64,000 nt of DNA from Pseudomonas sp. M47T1 (GTDB lineage: Bacteria; Pseudomonadota; Gammaproteobacteria; Pseudomonadales; Pseudomonadaceae): NCBI RefSeq assembly GCF_000263855.1, contig NZ_AJWX01000002.1, forward strand, positions 356,447-420,446, read 5' to 3'. The stretch's first letter is position 1, and every line of letters begins with the position of its first letter. Shown here in pieces: positions 31,473 through 41,551 of the stretch. The translations under genes and the position numbers were made by a program. Below the pieces are notes generated by a model, which made no database searches, was not told the origin of the DNA, and worked only from the letters and a program-made list of their open reading frames with translations.

Positions 31473-33515
31473 TTACTTGATGCGTTGGCCCGGCTTGGCG
31501 CCGCTGTCAGGGCTCAACAGGTAGATCTCTTCGCCACCGGGGCCGGCAGCCATGACCATGCCTTCGGACATACCGAAGCGCATTTTGCGTGGCTTGAGGT
31601 TGGCGATCATCATGGTCAGGCGACCTTCCAGTTCCGCCGGGTTCGGGTACGCGCTCTTGATGCCCGAGAACACGTTGCGTTGCTCGTCACCGATGTCCAG
31701 GGTCAGGCGCAGCAGCTTGTCGGCGCCTTCCACGTGCTCGGCCTTGACGATCAGGGCCACGCGCAGGTCAACGGCGGCAAAGGTGTCGAACTCGATTTGC
31801 GCCGCCAGCGGCTCCTTCACCAGCTCGCCGTTGCCGGCCGGGGCATTGCTGGCCTGGGCGGCTTCCAGGTCTTCCTTGGAGGCGTCGACCATGGCCTGCA
31901 CTCTCACCGGGTCGATACGGCTCATCAGCGCCTGGAACGGGTTGAGCTGGTGGTTGGCCAGCAGGGTGGCGTGGTCGGCCCAGGTCAGTGGTGCGACGTT
32001 CAGGAACGCCTCGGCATCGGCAGCCAGTTGCGGCAGCACGGGCTTGAGGAAGATCACCAGCTGGCGGAACAGGTTCACGCCCAGTGCGCACACGGCCTGT
32101 ACTTCGTCCTGCTTGCCTTCCTGCTTGGCCAGGGCCCAGGGGGCCTTGTCGGCGATGAAGGCGTTGGCGCGGTCGGCCAGTGCCATGATTTCACGCATGG
32201 CGCGGGCGAAGTCGCGGTTCTCGTAGGCTTCGCCGATGCTTGGCGCGGCCGCCAGGAACGCGTCGGTCAGCTCTGGCGCGGCGTTTTCGGCCACCAGCAC
32301 GCCGGCGTTGCCCTTGTGGATGAAACCTGCGCAGCGGCTGGCGATGTTGACCACCTTGCCCACCAGGTCGGAGTTGACCTTCTGCACGAAGTCATCGAGG
32401 TTCAGGTCCATGTCGTCCACGCCACGGCCCAGCTTGGAAGCGTAGTAGTAGCGCAGGTACTCGGGCGACAGATGGTCCAGATAGGTGCGGGCCTTGACGA
32501 AGGTGCCGCGCGACTTGGACATTTTCTGGCCGTTGACGGTCAGGTAGCCGTGCACGTTGACGGCGGTCGGCTTGCGGTAGCCAGCGCCTTCGAGCATGGC
32601 GGGCCAGAACAGGGCGTGGAAGTTGATGATGTCCTTGCCGATGAAATGGTACAGCTCGGCAGTGGAGTCCTTGGCCCAGTAGGCGTCGAAGTCCAGGTCC
32701 GGACGGCGCGCGCACAGGTTCTTGAAACTGGCCATGTAGCCGATCGGCGCGTCCAGCCACACATAGAAATACTTGCCTGGCTCGCCCGGGATCTCGAAGC
32801 CGAAATAGGGTGCGTCGCGGGAGATGTCCCACTCCTGCAGGCCGCTGTCCAGCCACTCGGCCAGCTTGTTGGCCACGGCGTCCTGCAGGGTGCCGCTGCG
32901 GGTCCACTGCTGCAGCATGGCCTGGAAGTCGGGCAGCTTGAAGAAGAAGTGCTGTGAGTCACGCAGTACCGGCGTGGCACCGGAAATCGCCGACTTGGGG
33001 TTCTTCAGCTCGGTGGGGGCGTAGGTGGCGCCGCACTTTTCGCAGTTGTCGCCGTACTGGTCTTCGGCTGCGCACTTGGGGCAGGTGCCCTTGATGAAGC
33101 GGTCGGCCAGGAACATCTGCTTGTCTGGGTCGAAGTACTGGGTTACCGAGCGCTGGGAAATGTGCCCGGCGTCGCGCAGCTTCAGATAGATCTGCGACGA
33201 CAGCTCGCGGTTCTCGTCCGAGTGCGTGGAGTGGAAGTTGTCGAACTCCACCAGGAAGTCGGCGAAGTCGGTGCTGTGCTCGACCTGCACGTTGGCGATC
33301 AGTTGCTCGGGGGTGATGCCTTCCTTTTCCGCGCGCAGCATGATGGCCGAACCGTGGGCGTCGTCGGCGCAGACGTAGGTGCACTGGTTGCCACGGTGCT
33401 TCTGGAAACGCACCCACATGTCGGTCTGGATGTACTCGACCATGTGGCCAAGGTGGATCGAACCATTGGCGTAGGGCAGGGCGCTGGTGACGAGAATCTT
33501 GCGGGGCTCGGACAT
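31473..33515 (-). CDS. metG: Methionyl-tRNA synthetase
   Basis: A 680-residue synthetase. The HIGH-type motif is [16 protein letters not shown] at the start and KMSKSRG appears near residue 333. The zinc-binding knuckles are [17 protein letters not shown] (near 145), of the two-metal MetG1 type. A C-terminal tRNA-binding/dimerisation domain follows ([20 protein letters not shown]). Length and all motifs fit the long proteobacterial form. Confidence 0.97.
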   Translation of the reverse strand: MSEPRKILVTSALPYANGSIHLGHMVEYIQTDMWVRFQKHRGNQCTYVCADDAHGSAIMLRAEKEGITPEQLIANVQVEHSTDFADFLVEFDNFHSTHSDENRELSSQIYLKLRDAGHISQRSVTQYFDPDKQMFLADRFIKGTCPKCAAEDQYGDNCEKCGATYAPTELKNPKSAISGATPVLRDSQHFFFKLPDFQAMLQQWTRSGTLQDAVANKLAEWLDSGLQEWDISRDAPYFGFEIPGEPGKYFYVWLDAPIGYMASFKNLCARRPDLDFDAYWAKDSTAELYHFIGKDIINFHALFWPAMLEGAGYRKPTAVNVHGYLTVNGQKMSKSRGTFVKARTYLDHLSPEYLRYYYASKLGRGVDDMDLNLDDFVQKVNSDLVGKVVNIASRCAGFIHKGNAGVLVAENAAPELTDAFLAAAPSIGEAYENRDFARAMREIMALADRANAFIADKAPWALAKQEGKQDEVQAVCALGVNLFRQLVIFLKPVLPQLAADAEAFLNVAPLTWADHATLLANHQLNPFQALMSRIDPVRVQAMVDASKEDLEAAQASNAPAGNGELVKEPLAAQIEFDTFAAVDLRVALIVKAEHVEGADKLLRLTLDIGDEQRNVFSGIKSAYPNPAELEGRLTMMIANLKPRKMRFGMSEGMVMAAGPGGEEIYLLSPDSGAKPGQRIK

Positions 33516-33602
33516 GGGGCTCGGCTACTTAGAAGTCAAACGAAGATCGGCCACTATAAAGGCCTGGCGGATTTTTTTCACCCCGCCTCTTCGCCTTGCA
33601 GT

Positions 33603-33667
33603 GTGGGAGCTGGCTTGCCAGCGAGATTTTGGGAACCCTTGGAGCTCGCGGGCAAGCCAGCTCCCAC
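33603..33667. repeat. GTGGGAGCTGGC inverted repeat between metG and apbC
   Basis: The arms GTGGGAGCTGGCTTGCC (33603-33619) and GGCAAGCCAGCTCCCAC (33651-33667) pair perfectly over 17 bases around a 31-base middle. This is the GCTGGC subtype of the Pseudomonas intergenic repeats. It lies between divergent metG and apbC, upstream of both. Confidence 0.85.
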
Positions 33668-33740
33668 AATTACAGATTTCGTCTGGTGGACGCGCTAGGA
33701 TAGCCACCTGTCTTGCTCAGTCTTTATAACGGGAGAACCC

Positions 33741-34835
33741 ATGGGTGCCGTCAATCGCGCCGCCGTCGAAGCCGTGCTTCGCCAGTACACCGACCCTTAC
33801 CTGAATCAGGACCCGGTCAGCGCCGGGTGCGTGCGGGCCATCGATATCGATGGCGAGCAGGTTAGCGTGGTCCTGGAACTGGGGTACGCCGCCGGCCTGT
33901 TCAAGAATGGCTTTGCGCAGATGCTGCAACTGGCCATCGAGGGCCTGGAAGGCGTGACGCGCGCCACGGTGCGCATCGACTGCGTCATCGCCGCCCACAA
34001 GGCCCAGGCCCAGGTGCCGGGCATGGCCAACGTCAAGAACATCATTGCCGTGGCGTCGGGCAAGGGCGGTGTGGGCAAGTCCACCACCGCGGCCAACCTG
34101 GCCCTGGCCCTGGCACGCGAAGGCGCCCGCGTGGGCATGCTCGACGCCGACATCTACGGCCCCAGCCAGGGCGTGATGTTCGGCATTCCCGAAGGCACGC
34201 GGCCGCAGGTGAAGGATCAGAAGTGGTTCGTGCCGCTCAAGGCTCATGGCGTGGAAGTGATGTCCATGGCGTTCCTGACCGACGACAACACGCCCATGGT
34301 ATGGCGTGGGCCGATGGTGTCCGGAGCGTTGATGCAACTGATAACCCAGACCGCCTGGGATGACCTGGACTACCTGGTCATCGACATGCCGCCGGGCACC
34401 GGCGACATCCAGCTGACCCTGGCGCAGAAAGTGCCGGTGGCCGGTTCTGTGATTGTCACCACGCCCCAGGACCTGGCGCTGCTGGACGCCAAGAAGGGCG
34501 TGGAAATGTTCCGCAAGGTGAACATCCCGGTGCTGGGCGTGGTGGAGAACATGGCCGTGCACATCTGCTCCAACTGCGGTCACGCCGAGCACCTGTTCGG
34601 CGAGGGCGGCGGTGAGAAGCTGGCCAGCCAGTACGGCGTTGAGTTGCTGGCGTCGCTGCCGTTGTCGATGCTGATCCGCGAGCAGGCCGACAGCGGCAAG
34701 CCCACGGCTATCGCCGAGCCGGAAAGCCAGATCGCCATGGTGTATCAAGACCTGGCCCGCCACGTGGGCGCGCGCATCGTGTTGCAGGAAGCGGCAGCGC
34801 CGGCGATGCCGAGTATTACCATTAGCGAAGATTGA
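33741..34835 (+). CDS. apbC: Iron-sulfur cluster carrier protein ApbC (Mrp/NBP35 family)
   Basis: A 364-residue P-loop ATPase that carries Fe-S clusters to apo-enzymes. The N-terminal DUF59-like domain (residues 1-85) is followed by the deviant Walker A GKGGVGKSTTAANLALAL near residue 115 and the switch YLVIDMPPGTGD. The cluster-binding C-x2-C is in HICSNCGHAEHLFG near residue 275. It faces metG across a repeat-bearing gap. Confidence 0.95.
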   Translation: MGAVNRAAVEAVLRQYTDPYLNQDPVSAGCVRAIDIDGEQVSVVLELGYAAGLFKNGFAQMLQLAIEGLEGVTRATVRIDCVIAAHKAQAQVPGMANVKNIIAVASGKGGVGKSTTAANLALALAREGARVGMLDADIYGPSQGVMFGIPEGTRPQVKDQKWFVPLKAHGVEVMSMAFLTDDNTPMVWRGPMVSGALMQLITQTAWDDLDYLVIDMPPGTGDIQLTLAQKVPVAGSVIVTTPQDLALLDAKKGVEMFRKVNIPVLGVVENMAVHICSNCGHAEHLFGEGGGEKLASQYGVELLASLPLSMLIREQADSGKPTAIAEPESQIAMVYQDLARHVGARIVLQEAAAPAMPSITISED

Positions 34836-34856
34836 ACCAGTAGCCTCTCGCTTTAG

Positions 34857-34942
34857 GTGGGAGCGGGCTCTGCCCGCGAAAAGAATGCCGCGGTGTATCT
34901 GATAATCGGCGGTGTGCTTTTCGCGGGCAGGGCCCGCTCCAC
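34857..34942. repeat. REP pair (BIME-like), GGGAGC-type
   Basis: GTGGGAGCGGGCTCTGCCCG (34857) is mirrored by CGGGCAGGGCCCGCTCCAC (34942), with AAAAG/CTTTT edges. The spacing matches the pairs at 6265 and 62610. Confidence 0.88.
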
Positions 34943-34975
34943 GAAATAGGCGTATTTCTGGTTGCAGCAGGCATA

Positions 34976-35008
34976 AAAAAACCCCGCTCGAGAGCGGGGT
35001 TCTTTTTA
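34976..35008 (-). terminator. Bidirectional terminator of the cold-shock gene
   Basis: AACCCCGCTC pairs with GAGCGGGGTT around a GA loop. Runs of A on the left and T on the right let it work on both strands. It serves the cold-shock gene (minus) and possibly apbC (plus). Confidence 0.9.
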
Positions 35009-35023
35009 ACTGTTCAGTACAAG

Positions 35024-35233
35024 TTAGATAACTTGAACTTCTTCAGCTTGCATGCCTTTCTGGCCGCGGGTAGCGACGAAAGAAACTTGCTGGCCTTCTT
35101 TCAGGCTTTTGAAACCGTCAGCCTGGATGGCTTTGAAGTGTACGAACAGGTCGTCACCGGATTGTGGAGTGATGAAGCCGAAGCCTTTTTCATCGTTGAA
35201 CCACTTAACGGTACCGGTTTGGCGATTGGACAT
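35024..35233 (-). CDS. CspA-family cold-shock protein
   Basis: A 69-residue single OB-fold. RNP-1 and RNP-2 are both intact (KGFGFITP and DLFVHF), preceded by [10 protein letters not shown]. Such proteins bind single-stranded nucleic acid and melt RNA structure, at low temperature or constitutively. The gene has a long untranslated upstream region, typical of cold-inducible csp genes. The paralogue (CspA, CapB, CspD) cannot be fixed by eye. Confidence 0.95.
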   Translation of the reverse strand: MSNRQTGTVKWFNDEKGFGFITPQSGDDLFVHFKAIQADGFKSLKEGQQVSFVATRGQKGMQAEEVQVI

Positions 35234-35522
35234 GGTAAATCTCCTTGGACAAAGTTAACTGCGGCTCAAGAAATGCCTTGGCCGAGACTGAGTGCAAAGA
35301 GCAGGAAAATTCATGAAGATGTAAAACATCGGGTAGAGATTCTCAGTGACACAAGCAACACAGTGACGCCACCTTAACCCTTTTTCCGAGGCCTGCCAAT
35401 GCCCTGACACACGAATATCCCAAATCATGACTGACGGTGTGGGCAAGTGACGGAAAGTCGCAGTTTTCGGGGGCTGTGGGGCACCGAATGACCAGGCGGT
35501 CCGGGTAAATGTCGGCGGCGCT
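35234..35522 (-). other. Upstream region of the cold-shock gene, gene-free
   Basis: Almost 290 bases with no gene, AT-richer near the csp start. It probably holds the csp promoter and a long 5' leader on the minus strand. I do not see a clear cold-box. Nothing else stands out. Confidence 0.5.
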
Positions 35523-35551
35523 TTGAGCCATGGCCTGCGGTCCGGTAAGAT
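35523..35551 (+). promoter_or_regulatory. Sigma-70-type promoter of dcd
   Basis: TTGAGC (35523-35528) and TAAGAT (35546-35551) are separated by 17 bases. They lie 45 bases before the dcd start. Confidence 0.65.
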
Positions 35552-35595
35552 GCGGGCATTATTTTCACCACCTCGCTATTCAGGACACCCCCGCC

Positions 35596-36162
35596 ATGAG
35601 CATCAAATCGGACAAGTGGATTCGCCGCATGGCGCAAGAGCACGGCATGATCGAACCTTTCGTCGAGCGCCAGATGCGTGGCGAAGGCGCCGACCGCCTG
35701 ATCTCCTTCGGGGTGTCCAGCTACGGCTACGACGTGCGCTGCGCCGATGAATTCAAGGTGTTCACCAACATCAACTCGGCTACCGTGGACCCGAAAAACT
35801 TCGACGAGAAGAGCTTCGTCGACGTCAAGAGCGACGTATGCATCATTCCGCCGAACTCCTTCGCCTTGGCCCGCACGGTTGAATACTTCCGCATTCCGCG
35901 CAACGTGCTGACCATCTGTCTGGGCAAGAGCACCTACGCGCGTTGCGGCATCATCGTCAACGTCACCCCGCTGGAACCGGAGTGGGAAGGCCACGTGACC
36001 TTGGAGTTCTCCAACACCACCACGCTGCCGGCCAAGATCTACGCCAACGAAGGCGTGGCGCAGATGCTGTTCCTGGAATCGGACGAAGAGTGCGAAGTGT
36101 CCTATAAGGACCGTGGCGGCAAGTACCAGGGCCAGCGTGGCGTGACCCTGCCGCGTACATAA
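35596..36162 (+). CDS. dcd: dCTP deaminase
   Basis: A 188-residue homotrimeric enzyme converting dCTP to dUTP for thymidylate synthesis. Family segments are [18 protein letters not shown], the substrate-binding [31 protein letters not shown] and the C-terminal nucleotide lid KYQGQRG. The frame is open 66 bases upstream, but [20 protein letters not shown] is the family start. Confidence 0.96.
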   Translation: MSIKSDKWIRRMAQEHGMIEPFVERQMRGEGADRLISFGVSSYGYDVRCADEFKVFTNINSATVDPKNFDEKSFVDVKSDVCIIPPNSFALARTVEYFRIPRNVLTICLGKSTYARCGIIVNVTPLEPEWEGHVTLEFSNTTTLPAKIYANEGVAQMLFLESDEECEVSYKDRGGKYQGQRGVTLPRT

Positions 36163-36262
36163 TCCGACCGGCGCAAGGAATTAGTCGGGCAAAAGGCACT
36201 CTATCGAGGTGAACTGTTCTGTTTCGCGTTACGTGAAACGGGCCATTGCCCAGGGAGTGCCC

Positions 36263-36475
36263 ATGAAAATCGACCCGACCATCAGCGCCGAACTGGCCAG
36301 GCTTGAACCCAACCAGATTGGCGTGCTCGCCTGGACCTTGCTGGCCAACCCCATGGCCCAGCAGGCCGGGGGCGTTCCGGGCCAACCGGACCCCGACACC
36401 CCGAACTATCCACAACCGTCGGAGCCCGGGGAACCGACCATCCCCGATGAACCGCCACCTGCCCCCGTCGCCTGA
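36263..36475 (+). CDS. Small proline-rich hypothetical protein
   Basis: Seventy residues from the ATG at 36263 (AGGGAG six bases upstream). The first 35 residues are ordinary (MKIDPTISAELARLEPNQIG and VLAWTLLANPMAQQ), the rest is a proline- and acid-rich tail ([20 protein letters not shown]). I do not know the family. The last 70 bases run antisense to the end of pdeM. The ribosome site and typical wobble GC of its first half argue that it is real. Confidence 0.6.
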   Translation: MKIDPTISAELARLEPNQIGVLAWTLLANPMAQQAGGVPGQPDPDTPNYPQPSEPGEPTIPDEPPPAPVA

Positions 36476-37131
36476 TTGCCCACTGGCCACACCTGGCCGT
36501 CGCCGATCACGAAAATGGCGTCGTCACGGCCAGGGTATACCCCATGACCGCCCGTGAAGGCGCCAAACGCCGGCAGCAGGCTGACAGCCCCACCCAACTT
36601 GAAACACGGCAGGCGCAAGCGCTGGCGGCCCTTGCCATGTAACCGATACACCGGATGCACATGGCCGGCCAGCACCGGCAGGTGGGGGTGCGCGTCGGGT
36701 TCGTGCTGCAGGGCGAAGGGCCCCAGCAGCAACGGTTCGGTTACCATTTGGAAGGCCAATGCGGCAGGTGGGTCGCCGGCGCGACGGTCATGGTTGCCTC
36801 GAATCAGGGTCACGGCCAGCTGTGAATGGCGCTCGCGCCATTGCTGCAAGGCCCCCAGGGTGCTGGCGCCCTGGGACCCCGGCGCATGCAGGAAGTCTCC
36901 GAGGAAAATCAGCTGCTGGCAGTCGTGGCTGCAGAGCAGGCGGTCCAGTACCGCCAGGTTGCTGGCCGTGGTGCCGTGCGGCACCGGTTGGCCCAGGCGT
37001 CGGTAGGCGGCGGCCTTGCCGAAGTGTGCATCGGCAATTAACAGGGCGCGCTGTTCAGGCCAATAGATGGCTTTCTCGGGCAGCAGCCACAAAGTGGCGC
37101 CATGAAAGCTGACCGCGTGGTGCCCACTCAT
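36406..37131 (-). CDS. pdeM: Ligase-associated DNA damage response endonuclease PdeM
   Basis: A 241-residue calcineurin-type phosphoesterase. Metal ligands are in [38 protein letters not shown] and [13 protein letters not shown]. PdeM is found beside an ATP-dependent ligase and an Lhr-like helicase and is thought to process DNA ends. The core ends near [17 protein letters not shown]; the last ~23 residues are a glycine/serine-rich tail that mirrors the proline-rich gene on the other strand. Its start overlaps the helicase stop by 4 bases. Confidence 0.88.
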   Translation of the reverse strand: MSGHHAVSFHGATLWLLPEKAIYWPEQRALLIADAHFGKAAAYRRLGQPVPHGTTASNLAVLDRLLCSHDCQQLIFLGDFLHAPGSQGASTLGALQQWRERHSQLAVTLIRGNHDRRAGDPPAALAFQMVTEPLLLGPFALQHEPDAHPHLPVLAGHVHPVYRLHGKGRQRLRLPCFKLGGAVSLLPAFGAFTGGHGVYPGRDDAIFVIGDGQVWPVGNQATGAGGGSSGMVGSPGSDGCG

Positions 37132-39566
37132 GGTCCCGCCGCCGTTTCCAGGTCGCTGACCATGCGCGCGATGCGGTCGGCGAGTTTTTCGCTGCTCAGG
37201 CTTTCGCGGAAGCGCTCCACCATCAGTGGGAAGGCCAAGGGCGTTGCGCGTTTGAGGGCGTGCAGGTCCAGGCGTTGGCGCTGCATGCGCAACAGCGTCT
37301 GCTCCAGGCGCTGCACATCCAGCTCCTGGCGCAGCACTTCTTCCTGGGCCTGGGTCAGCAGCAAGTTGCCGGCGTCGTACTGCTTGAACACTTCGAAAAA
37401 CAACCCGCTGGAAGCCTGCACCTGGCGTGTGCTTTTCTGCGCGCCGGGGTAGCCGCCAAACACCAACCCCGAGATGCGCGCGATTTCACGAAAGCGTCGC
37501 AGGGCCAGTTCACCGGCGTTAAGGCTGGCCAGCACGTCCGCCAGCAGTTGCTCAGGGCTCAGCAAGGCGCCGTTCAGCCACTGGGGCCAGTCCACGGCCG
37601 TGGCGCTCAACAGTTCGAAGCCGTAGTCGTTGACGGCAATGGAGAAGGTTAGCGGCTGGCGCTGGCTCATGCGTGACGCCAGCAGGCTGGCCAGGCCCAG
37701 ATGCACCTGGCGACCGGCGAAGGGGTAGAGGAACAGGTGCCAGCCTTCGCGCGACTTCAGGGTTTCGGCCAGCAGCGTCTGCGGCGTGGGCAGCGCCGAC
37801 CAGTGCTGCTGCACTTGCAGTAACGGGCGCACGGCACGCATGGGGGCGCTTTGGTACTCGCCGCGTGCAGCCAGCCCCAACTGCTGCACCAGGGCCGCGG
37901 CGAGTTCGCTGGACAACGGCATGCGCCCGCCATTCCAGCGTGGCACGGCGGCTTTTTTCGCCGTGCTGCGCTTGACGTAGGCGGTCATGTTTTCCACCCG
38001 TACCAGTTCCAGCTGGCGCCCGGCAAAGAGAAAGCCGTCGCCGGGCCGCAGGCGGGCGATAAAGCCTTCCTCGACGCTGCCCAGCGAACGGCCGCCACCG
38101 CCCTTGCTCCAGAATTTGAGCTGCAGGCTGGCGTCGCTGACGATGGTACCGATGCTCATGCGATGGCGGCGGGCCAGGCGCGCGTCCGGCACGCGCCATA
38201 TGCCCAGGTCATCGGGTTCCACGCGGCGGTAGTCGGGGTAGGCAGTCAGGGAATGACCGCCATGGCGCACGAAGGCCAGTGCCCACTGCCATTCATCATC
38301 GCTCAGTTCACGGTAGGCCCAGGCGCTGCGTACCTCGTGCAACAGGGCGTCAGGCGTGAAGCCGCCGCCCAGGGCCATGCTTACCAGGTGCTGCACCAGC
38401 ACATCCAGGGGCTTGTGGGGTGATTCGCGCGGTTCGATCTGCCGTTGGGCCACGGCGTGTTCGGCGGCGGCGGCCTCCACCAGTTCCAGGCTGTGGGTGG
38501 GTACCAGGGTGACCCGCGAAGACCGCCCCGGTGCATGCCCCGAGCGGCCGGCGCGTTGCATCAGCCGCGCCACGCCTTTGGCCGAGCCGATCTGCAACAC
38601 ACGCTCCACGGGCAGAAAATCCACGCCAAGGTCCAGGCTGGAGGTACAGATTACCGCCTTCAGCTGGCCGTTCTTGAGGGCTTGCTCCACCCAGTCGCGG
38701 GTCTCCCGGGCGAGTGAGCTGTGGTGCAGGGCAATGATGCCGGCCCAGTCGGGGCGGGCATCGAGAATGGATTGGAACCATATTTCCGCCTGGGAGCGGG
38801 TATTGGTGAACACCAGGCAACTGCTGCTGGCGTCGATTTCGCCCACCACCTGGCCGAGCATGCGCAGGCCCATGTGCCCGCCCCAGGGAAAGCGGTCAAT
38901 GGCGGCGGGCAGCAAGGTGTCCACCTCGATACGCTTGGCCTCGGCGCCATGCACGGTGACGCCCTGGTCCAAACCCAGCAGTACGTCCTGGGCGTGACGT
39001 TGATTGCCCAGCGTTGCCGAAATGCCCCAAGTGATCAACGCCGGCTGCCATTGGCGCAGGCGGGCCAGCGCCAGTTGCAATTGCACGCCGCGCTTGTTGC
39101 CGATCAGTTCGTGCCATTCGTCCACCACCACCATGGCCAGGCTGGCGAACTCGGCCTGGGCATTGGCGCGCGCCAACAGCAGCGTCAGGCTTTCCGGGGT
39201 GGTGATCAGCGTGGTGGGCAGCCGCCGGCCTTGGCGGGCGCGTTCGGCGCTGCCGGTGTCGCCGGTGCGCAGGCCCACGGTCCATGGCAGTTGCAGCTCG
39301 TCCAGCGGTGCCAACAGGGCGCGATGGGTGTCGGCGGCCAGGGCGCGCATGGGGGTGATCCACAGCACCGTCAGCGCTGCTGTGCGGCTACCGGGTGTGG
39401 CAAACCGGTTGAGGGCAGCGAACCACAGGGCGTAGGTCTTGCCGGCGCCGGTGCTGGCGTGCAGCAAACCTGATTGCCCTGCCTTCACAGCGGCCCACAC
39501 CTGCTTCTGGAACGCGAACGGCTTCCAGTGGCGGGCGGCGAACCAGTGTTTGGCGTGATCGGGCAT
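37128..39566 (-). CDS. Ligase-associated DEXH-box DNA helicase (Lhr-like)
   Basis: An 812-residue superfamily-2 helicase. Walker A is [15 protein letters not shown] near residue 43; motif II is the DEWH box in [15 protein letters not shown]; motif III ISATLGN; motif [13 protein letters not shown]. An extended C-terminal part typical of Lhr-like proteins follows. It belongs to the four-gene ligase-associated DNA repair set. Here it is separated from the ligase by the aot operon and begins 81 bases after aotP, on the same strand, so it may be read from that operon or from a promoter in 39567-39647. Confidence 0.9.
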   Translation of the reverse strand: MPDHAKHWFAARHWKPFAFQKQVWAAVKAGQSGLLHASTGAGKTYALWFAALNRFATPGSRTAALTVLWITPMRALAADTHRALLAPLDELQLPWTVGLRTGDTGSAERARQGRRLPTTLITTPESLTLLLARANAQAEFASLAMVVVDEWHELIGNKRGVQLQLALARLRQWQPALITWGISATLGNQRHAQDVLLGLDQGVTVHGAEAKRIEVDTLLPAAIDRFPWGGHMGLRMLGQVVGEIDASSSCLVFTNTRSQAEIWFQSILDARPDWAGIIALHHSSLARETRDWVEQALKNGQLKAVICTSSLDLGVDFLPVERVLQIGSAKGVARLMQRAGRSGHAPGRSSRVTLVPTHSLELVEAAAAEHAVAQRQIEPRESPHKPLDVLVQHLVSMALGGGFTPDALLHEVRSAWAYRELSDDEWQWALAFVRHGGHSLTAYPDYRRVEPDDLGIWRVPDARLARRHRMSIGTIVSDASLQLKFWSKGGGGRSLGSVEEGFIARLRPGDGFLFAGRQLELVRVENMTAYVKRSTAKKAAVPRWNGGRMPLSSELAAALVQQLGLAARGEYQSAPMRAVRPLLQVQQHWSALPTPQTLLAETLKSREGWHLFLYPFAGRQVHLGLASLLASRMSQRQPLTFSIAVNDYGFELLSATAVDWPQWLNGALLSPEQLLADVLASLNAGELALRRFREIARISGLVFGGYPGAQKSTRQVQASSGLFFEVFKQYDAGNLLLTQAQEEVLRQELDVQRLEQTLLRMQRQRLDLHALKRATPLAFPLMVERFRESLSSEKLADRIARMVSDLETAAGP

Positions 39567-39647
39567 GGGCGCTGTCCGTGGGGGTTAAACCAGTGACAGC
39601 GAACCCAGCGGATTAGTTTACCCGGGACCGGTCCGCTCCTGCGGCAG

Positions 39648-40412
39648 TTACTTGAGGTTACCGCTGAGGAACTGGCGCAGGCGTTCGCTCTTGGGGTTGC
39701 CCAGCACATCGGCCGGCGCGCCTTCTTCTTCCACCAGGCCCTTGTGCAGGAACATCACCTGGCTCGACACCTGGCGAGCAAAGCTCATTTCGTGGGTGAC
39801 CATGATCATGGTACGGCCTTCCTCGGCCAGGCCCTGGATCACTTTCAATACTTCGCCCACCAGTTCGGGGTCCAGCGCCGAAGTGGGCTCGTCGAACAGC
39901 ATCACCTCAGGTTCCATGGCCAACGCACGGGCAATGGCCACGCGCTGCTGCTGGCCGCCGGACAGGAACGCCGGGTACTGGTCGGCCACGCGGGCCGGCA
40001 GGCCCACCTTGTCCAGGTAGCGGCGCGCACGCTCTTCGGCATCGTGCTTGCTCACGCCCAGCACCCGGCGCGGGGCCATGGTGATGTTCTCAAGCACGGT
40101 CATGTGGCTCCATAGGTTGAAATGCTGGAACACCATGGCCAGGCGCGTGCGGATGCGCTGCAGTTCGTCCGGGTCGGCCACGCGCATTCCGTGGCTGTCC
40201 TGCACCATGCGGATCTGCTTGCCGTCCAGGCTCATGGCGCCGTCGTTGGGAGTTTCCAGAAAGTTGATGCAGCGCAGGAATGTGCTTTTGCCCGAGCCGC
40301 TGGCGCCGATCAGGCTGATGACGTCGCCGGTCTTGGCCTTGAGCGAAACGCCCTTGAGCACTTCGTTGTCGCCGTAGCTTTTATGCAGGCCATCGATGGT
40401 CAGTTTGTACAT
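39648..40412 (-). CDS. aotP: Arginine/ornithine ABC transporter ATP-binding protein
   Basis: A 254-residue ABC ATPase of the polar amino acid type. Walker A IGASGSGKSTFLRC near residue 36, signature LSGGQQQRVAIARAL near 157, Walker B VMLFDEPTSALD and the His switch VTHEMSFAR are intact. It is the last gene of the aotJQMOP-type operon. The long open frame upstream is the aotO sequence read in another frame. In P. aeruginosa the operon ends in argR; no argR follows here. Confidence 0.88.
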   Translation of the reverse strand: MYKLTIDGLHKSYGDNEVLKGVSLKAKTGDVISLIGASGSGKSTFLRCINFLETPNDGAMSLDGKQIRMVQDSHGMRVADPDELQRIRTRLAMVFQHFNLWSHMTVLENITMAPRRVLGVSKHDAEERARRYLDKVGLPARVADQYPAFLSGGQQQRVAIARALAMEPEVMLFDEPTSALDPELVGEVLKVIQGLAEEGRTMIMVTHEMSFARQVSSQVMFLHKGLVEEEGAPADVLGNPKSERLRQFLSGNLK

Positions 40413-40423
40413 GCAATCAGGTC

Positions 40424-41542
40424 TCAAGGCGAAAGAAGGTAGCCGCTGCGAAAGGCCTCGCGGCCGGCGACGTGAGCCACCACCATGCCGGCGGTGGCCA
40501 TGCGCCGCAGAGAACGGGCGTACAGCAGGCCAGGCTGGGTGCAGCGCACGGCCGTGATGCGGTCGGTGATGGGGTCGATGACGTCGGCAATCAGTTGGCC
40601 TGCACTCATCATTTCCCCCGGCAGCACGTGAAACACCAGCAGGCCGCCGGCCGTACTCACCACGGGCTCCACGGCGGCCAGCGGGGTGGCCGGGTAAAGC
40701 AGTTCGGGCAGTGGCGCGGCCGTGCCGGCAATGGCGCCGAAGTCGGTGAGGTAATCGAGAATCGCCTGGGCGTCGCCGCTGGCGGTGTGATGGTCGACAT
40801 CGCCCTGGCCACGCAGCTCCAGGGTCACCGAGAAGCTGCCTTGGGGAATCTCGAAGCGGTGGTTGAAGCGTTGTTGCAGCTCCCACCACAGCAGGGTGAA
40901 GCATTCGTCGAACGACTGGCCCCCCGAGTCGGTGGCCAACAGGCTGGCCTGGGCACCCAGGTAGCGCGACAGCGGTTCAACCTTCGGCCAGGCCTCGGGC
41001 GTGGTGTACAGGTGGGCCACGGCTTCGAAGTCGCAGTGCAGGTCCAGCACCATGTCGGCGTCGCAGGCCAGGCGCTGAAGGGTCAGGCGCTGGGATTGCA
41101 GTTGGGTGGCCGGCACTTGCGCCTCCAGGGCGCGGCGCAGGCTGGCGCGGATAAGGCGGGCGTTGTGCTGTGGGTCGTCGCCCAACTGGGCTTCGACGTC
41201 GGTGCCCACTTCGTCACTGAGGTCGATGAACAGGCGGTTGAAGTTCTGCCCGCTCTCCAGCTCGTAGCGGCCCAGCGGCACGTCCATCAGTACCTGCTCC
41301 AGGCCAATGGGGTTGGCCACCGGCACCAGCACGATTTCACTGTTCAGGCGCCCGGCCTGTTCCAGCTCGCCCAGGCGCTGCTTGAGGTGCCAGGCCACCA
41401 GCATGCCGGGCAACTCGTCGGCGTGCAGCGAGGCCTGGATGTAGATCTTGCCCGCGCCGTCGGTGGGGCCGAAGTGGAAGCTGTGGATCTGCCGCCCGGT
41501 GCCGGGCACCGGGCTGATCAGGTCGTGGGTGCGATGATGCAT
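40424..41542 (-). CDS. aotO: Succinylglutamate desuccinylase/aspartoacylase-like protein (AotO)
   Basis: A 372-residue member of the M14-like zinc deacylase family. The N-terminal zinc pair is H40 and E43 in IYIQASLHADELPGM, and the third ligand is in MVLDLHCDFEAVAHLY. A C-terminal beta domain with LLVFHVLPGEMMSAGQLIAD resembles a biotinyl-like fold used in this family. It sits between the permease and ATPase genes, exactly as aotO in P. aeruginosa, where it is not needed for transport. Its substrate is unknown; an N-acyl amino acid is plausible. Confidence 0.8.
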   Translation of the reverse strand: MHHRTHDLISPVPGTGRQIHSFHFGPTDGAGKIYIQASLHADELPGMLVAWHLKQRLGELEQAGRLNSEIVLVPVANPIGLEQVLMDVPLGRYELESGQNFNRLFIDLSDEVGTDVEAQLGDDPQHNARLIRASLRRALEAQVPATQLQSQRLTLQRLACDADMVLDLHCDFEAVAHLYTTPEAWPKVEPLSRYLGAQASLLATDSGGQSFDECFTLLWWELQQRFNHRFEIPQGSFSVTLELRGQGDVDHHTASGDAQAILDYLTDFGAIAGTAAPLPELLYPATPLAAVEPVVSTAGGLLVFHVLPGEMMSAGQLIADVIDPITDRITAVRCTQPGLLYARSLRRMATAGMVVAHVAGREAFRSGYLLSP

Positions 41543-41551
41543 GGTTGCGTC

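Noticed and set aside
40413..40904. N-terminal extension of the aotP frame by 164 codons
   Set aside because: The extension reads through aotO in another frame with arginine/proline-rich content; the ABC ATPase begins at MYKLTIDGLHKSYG.
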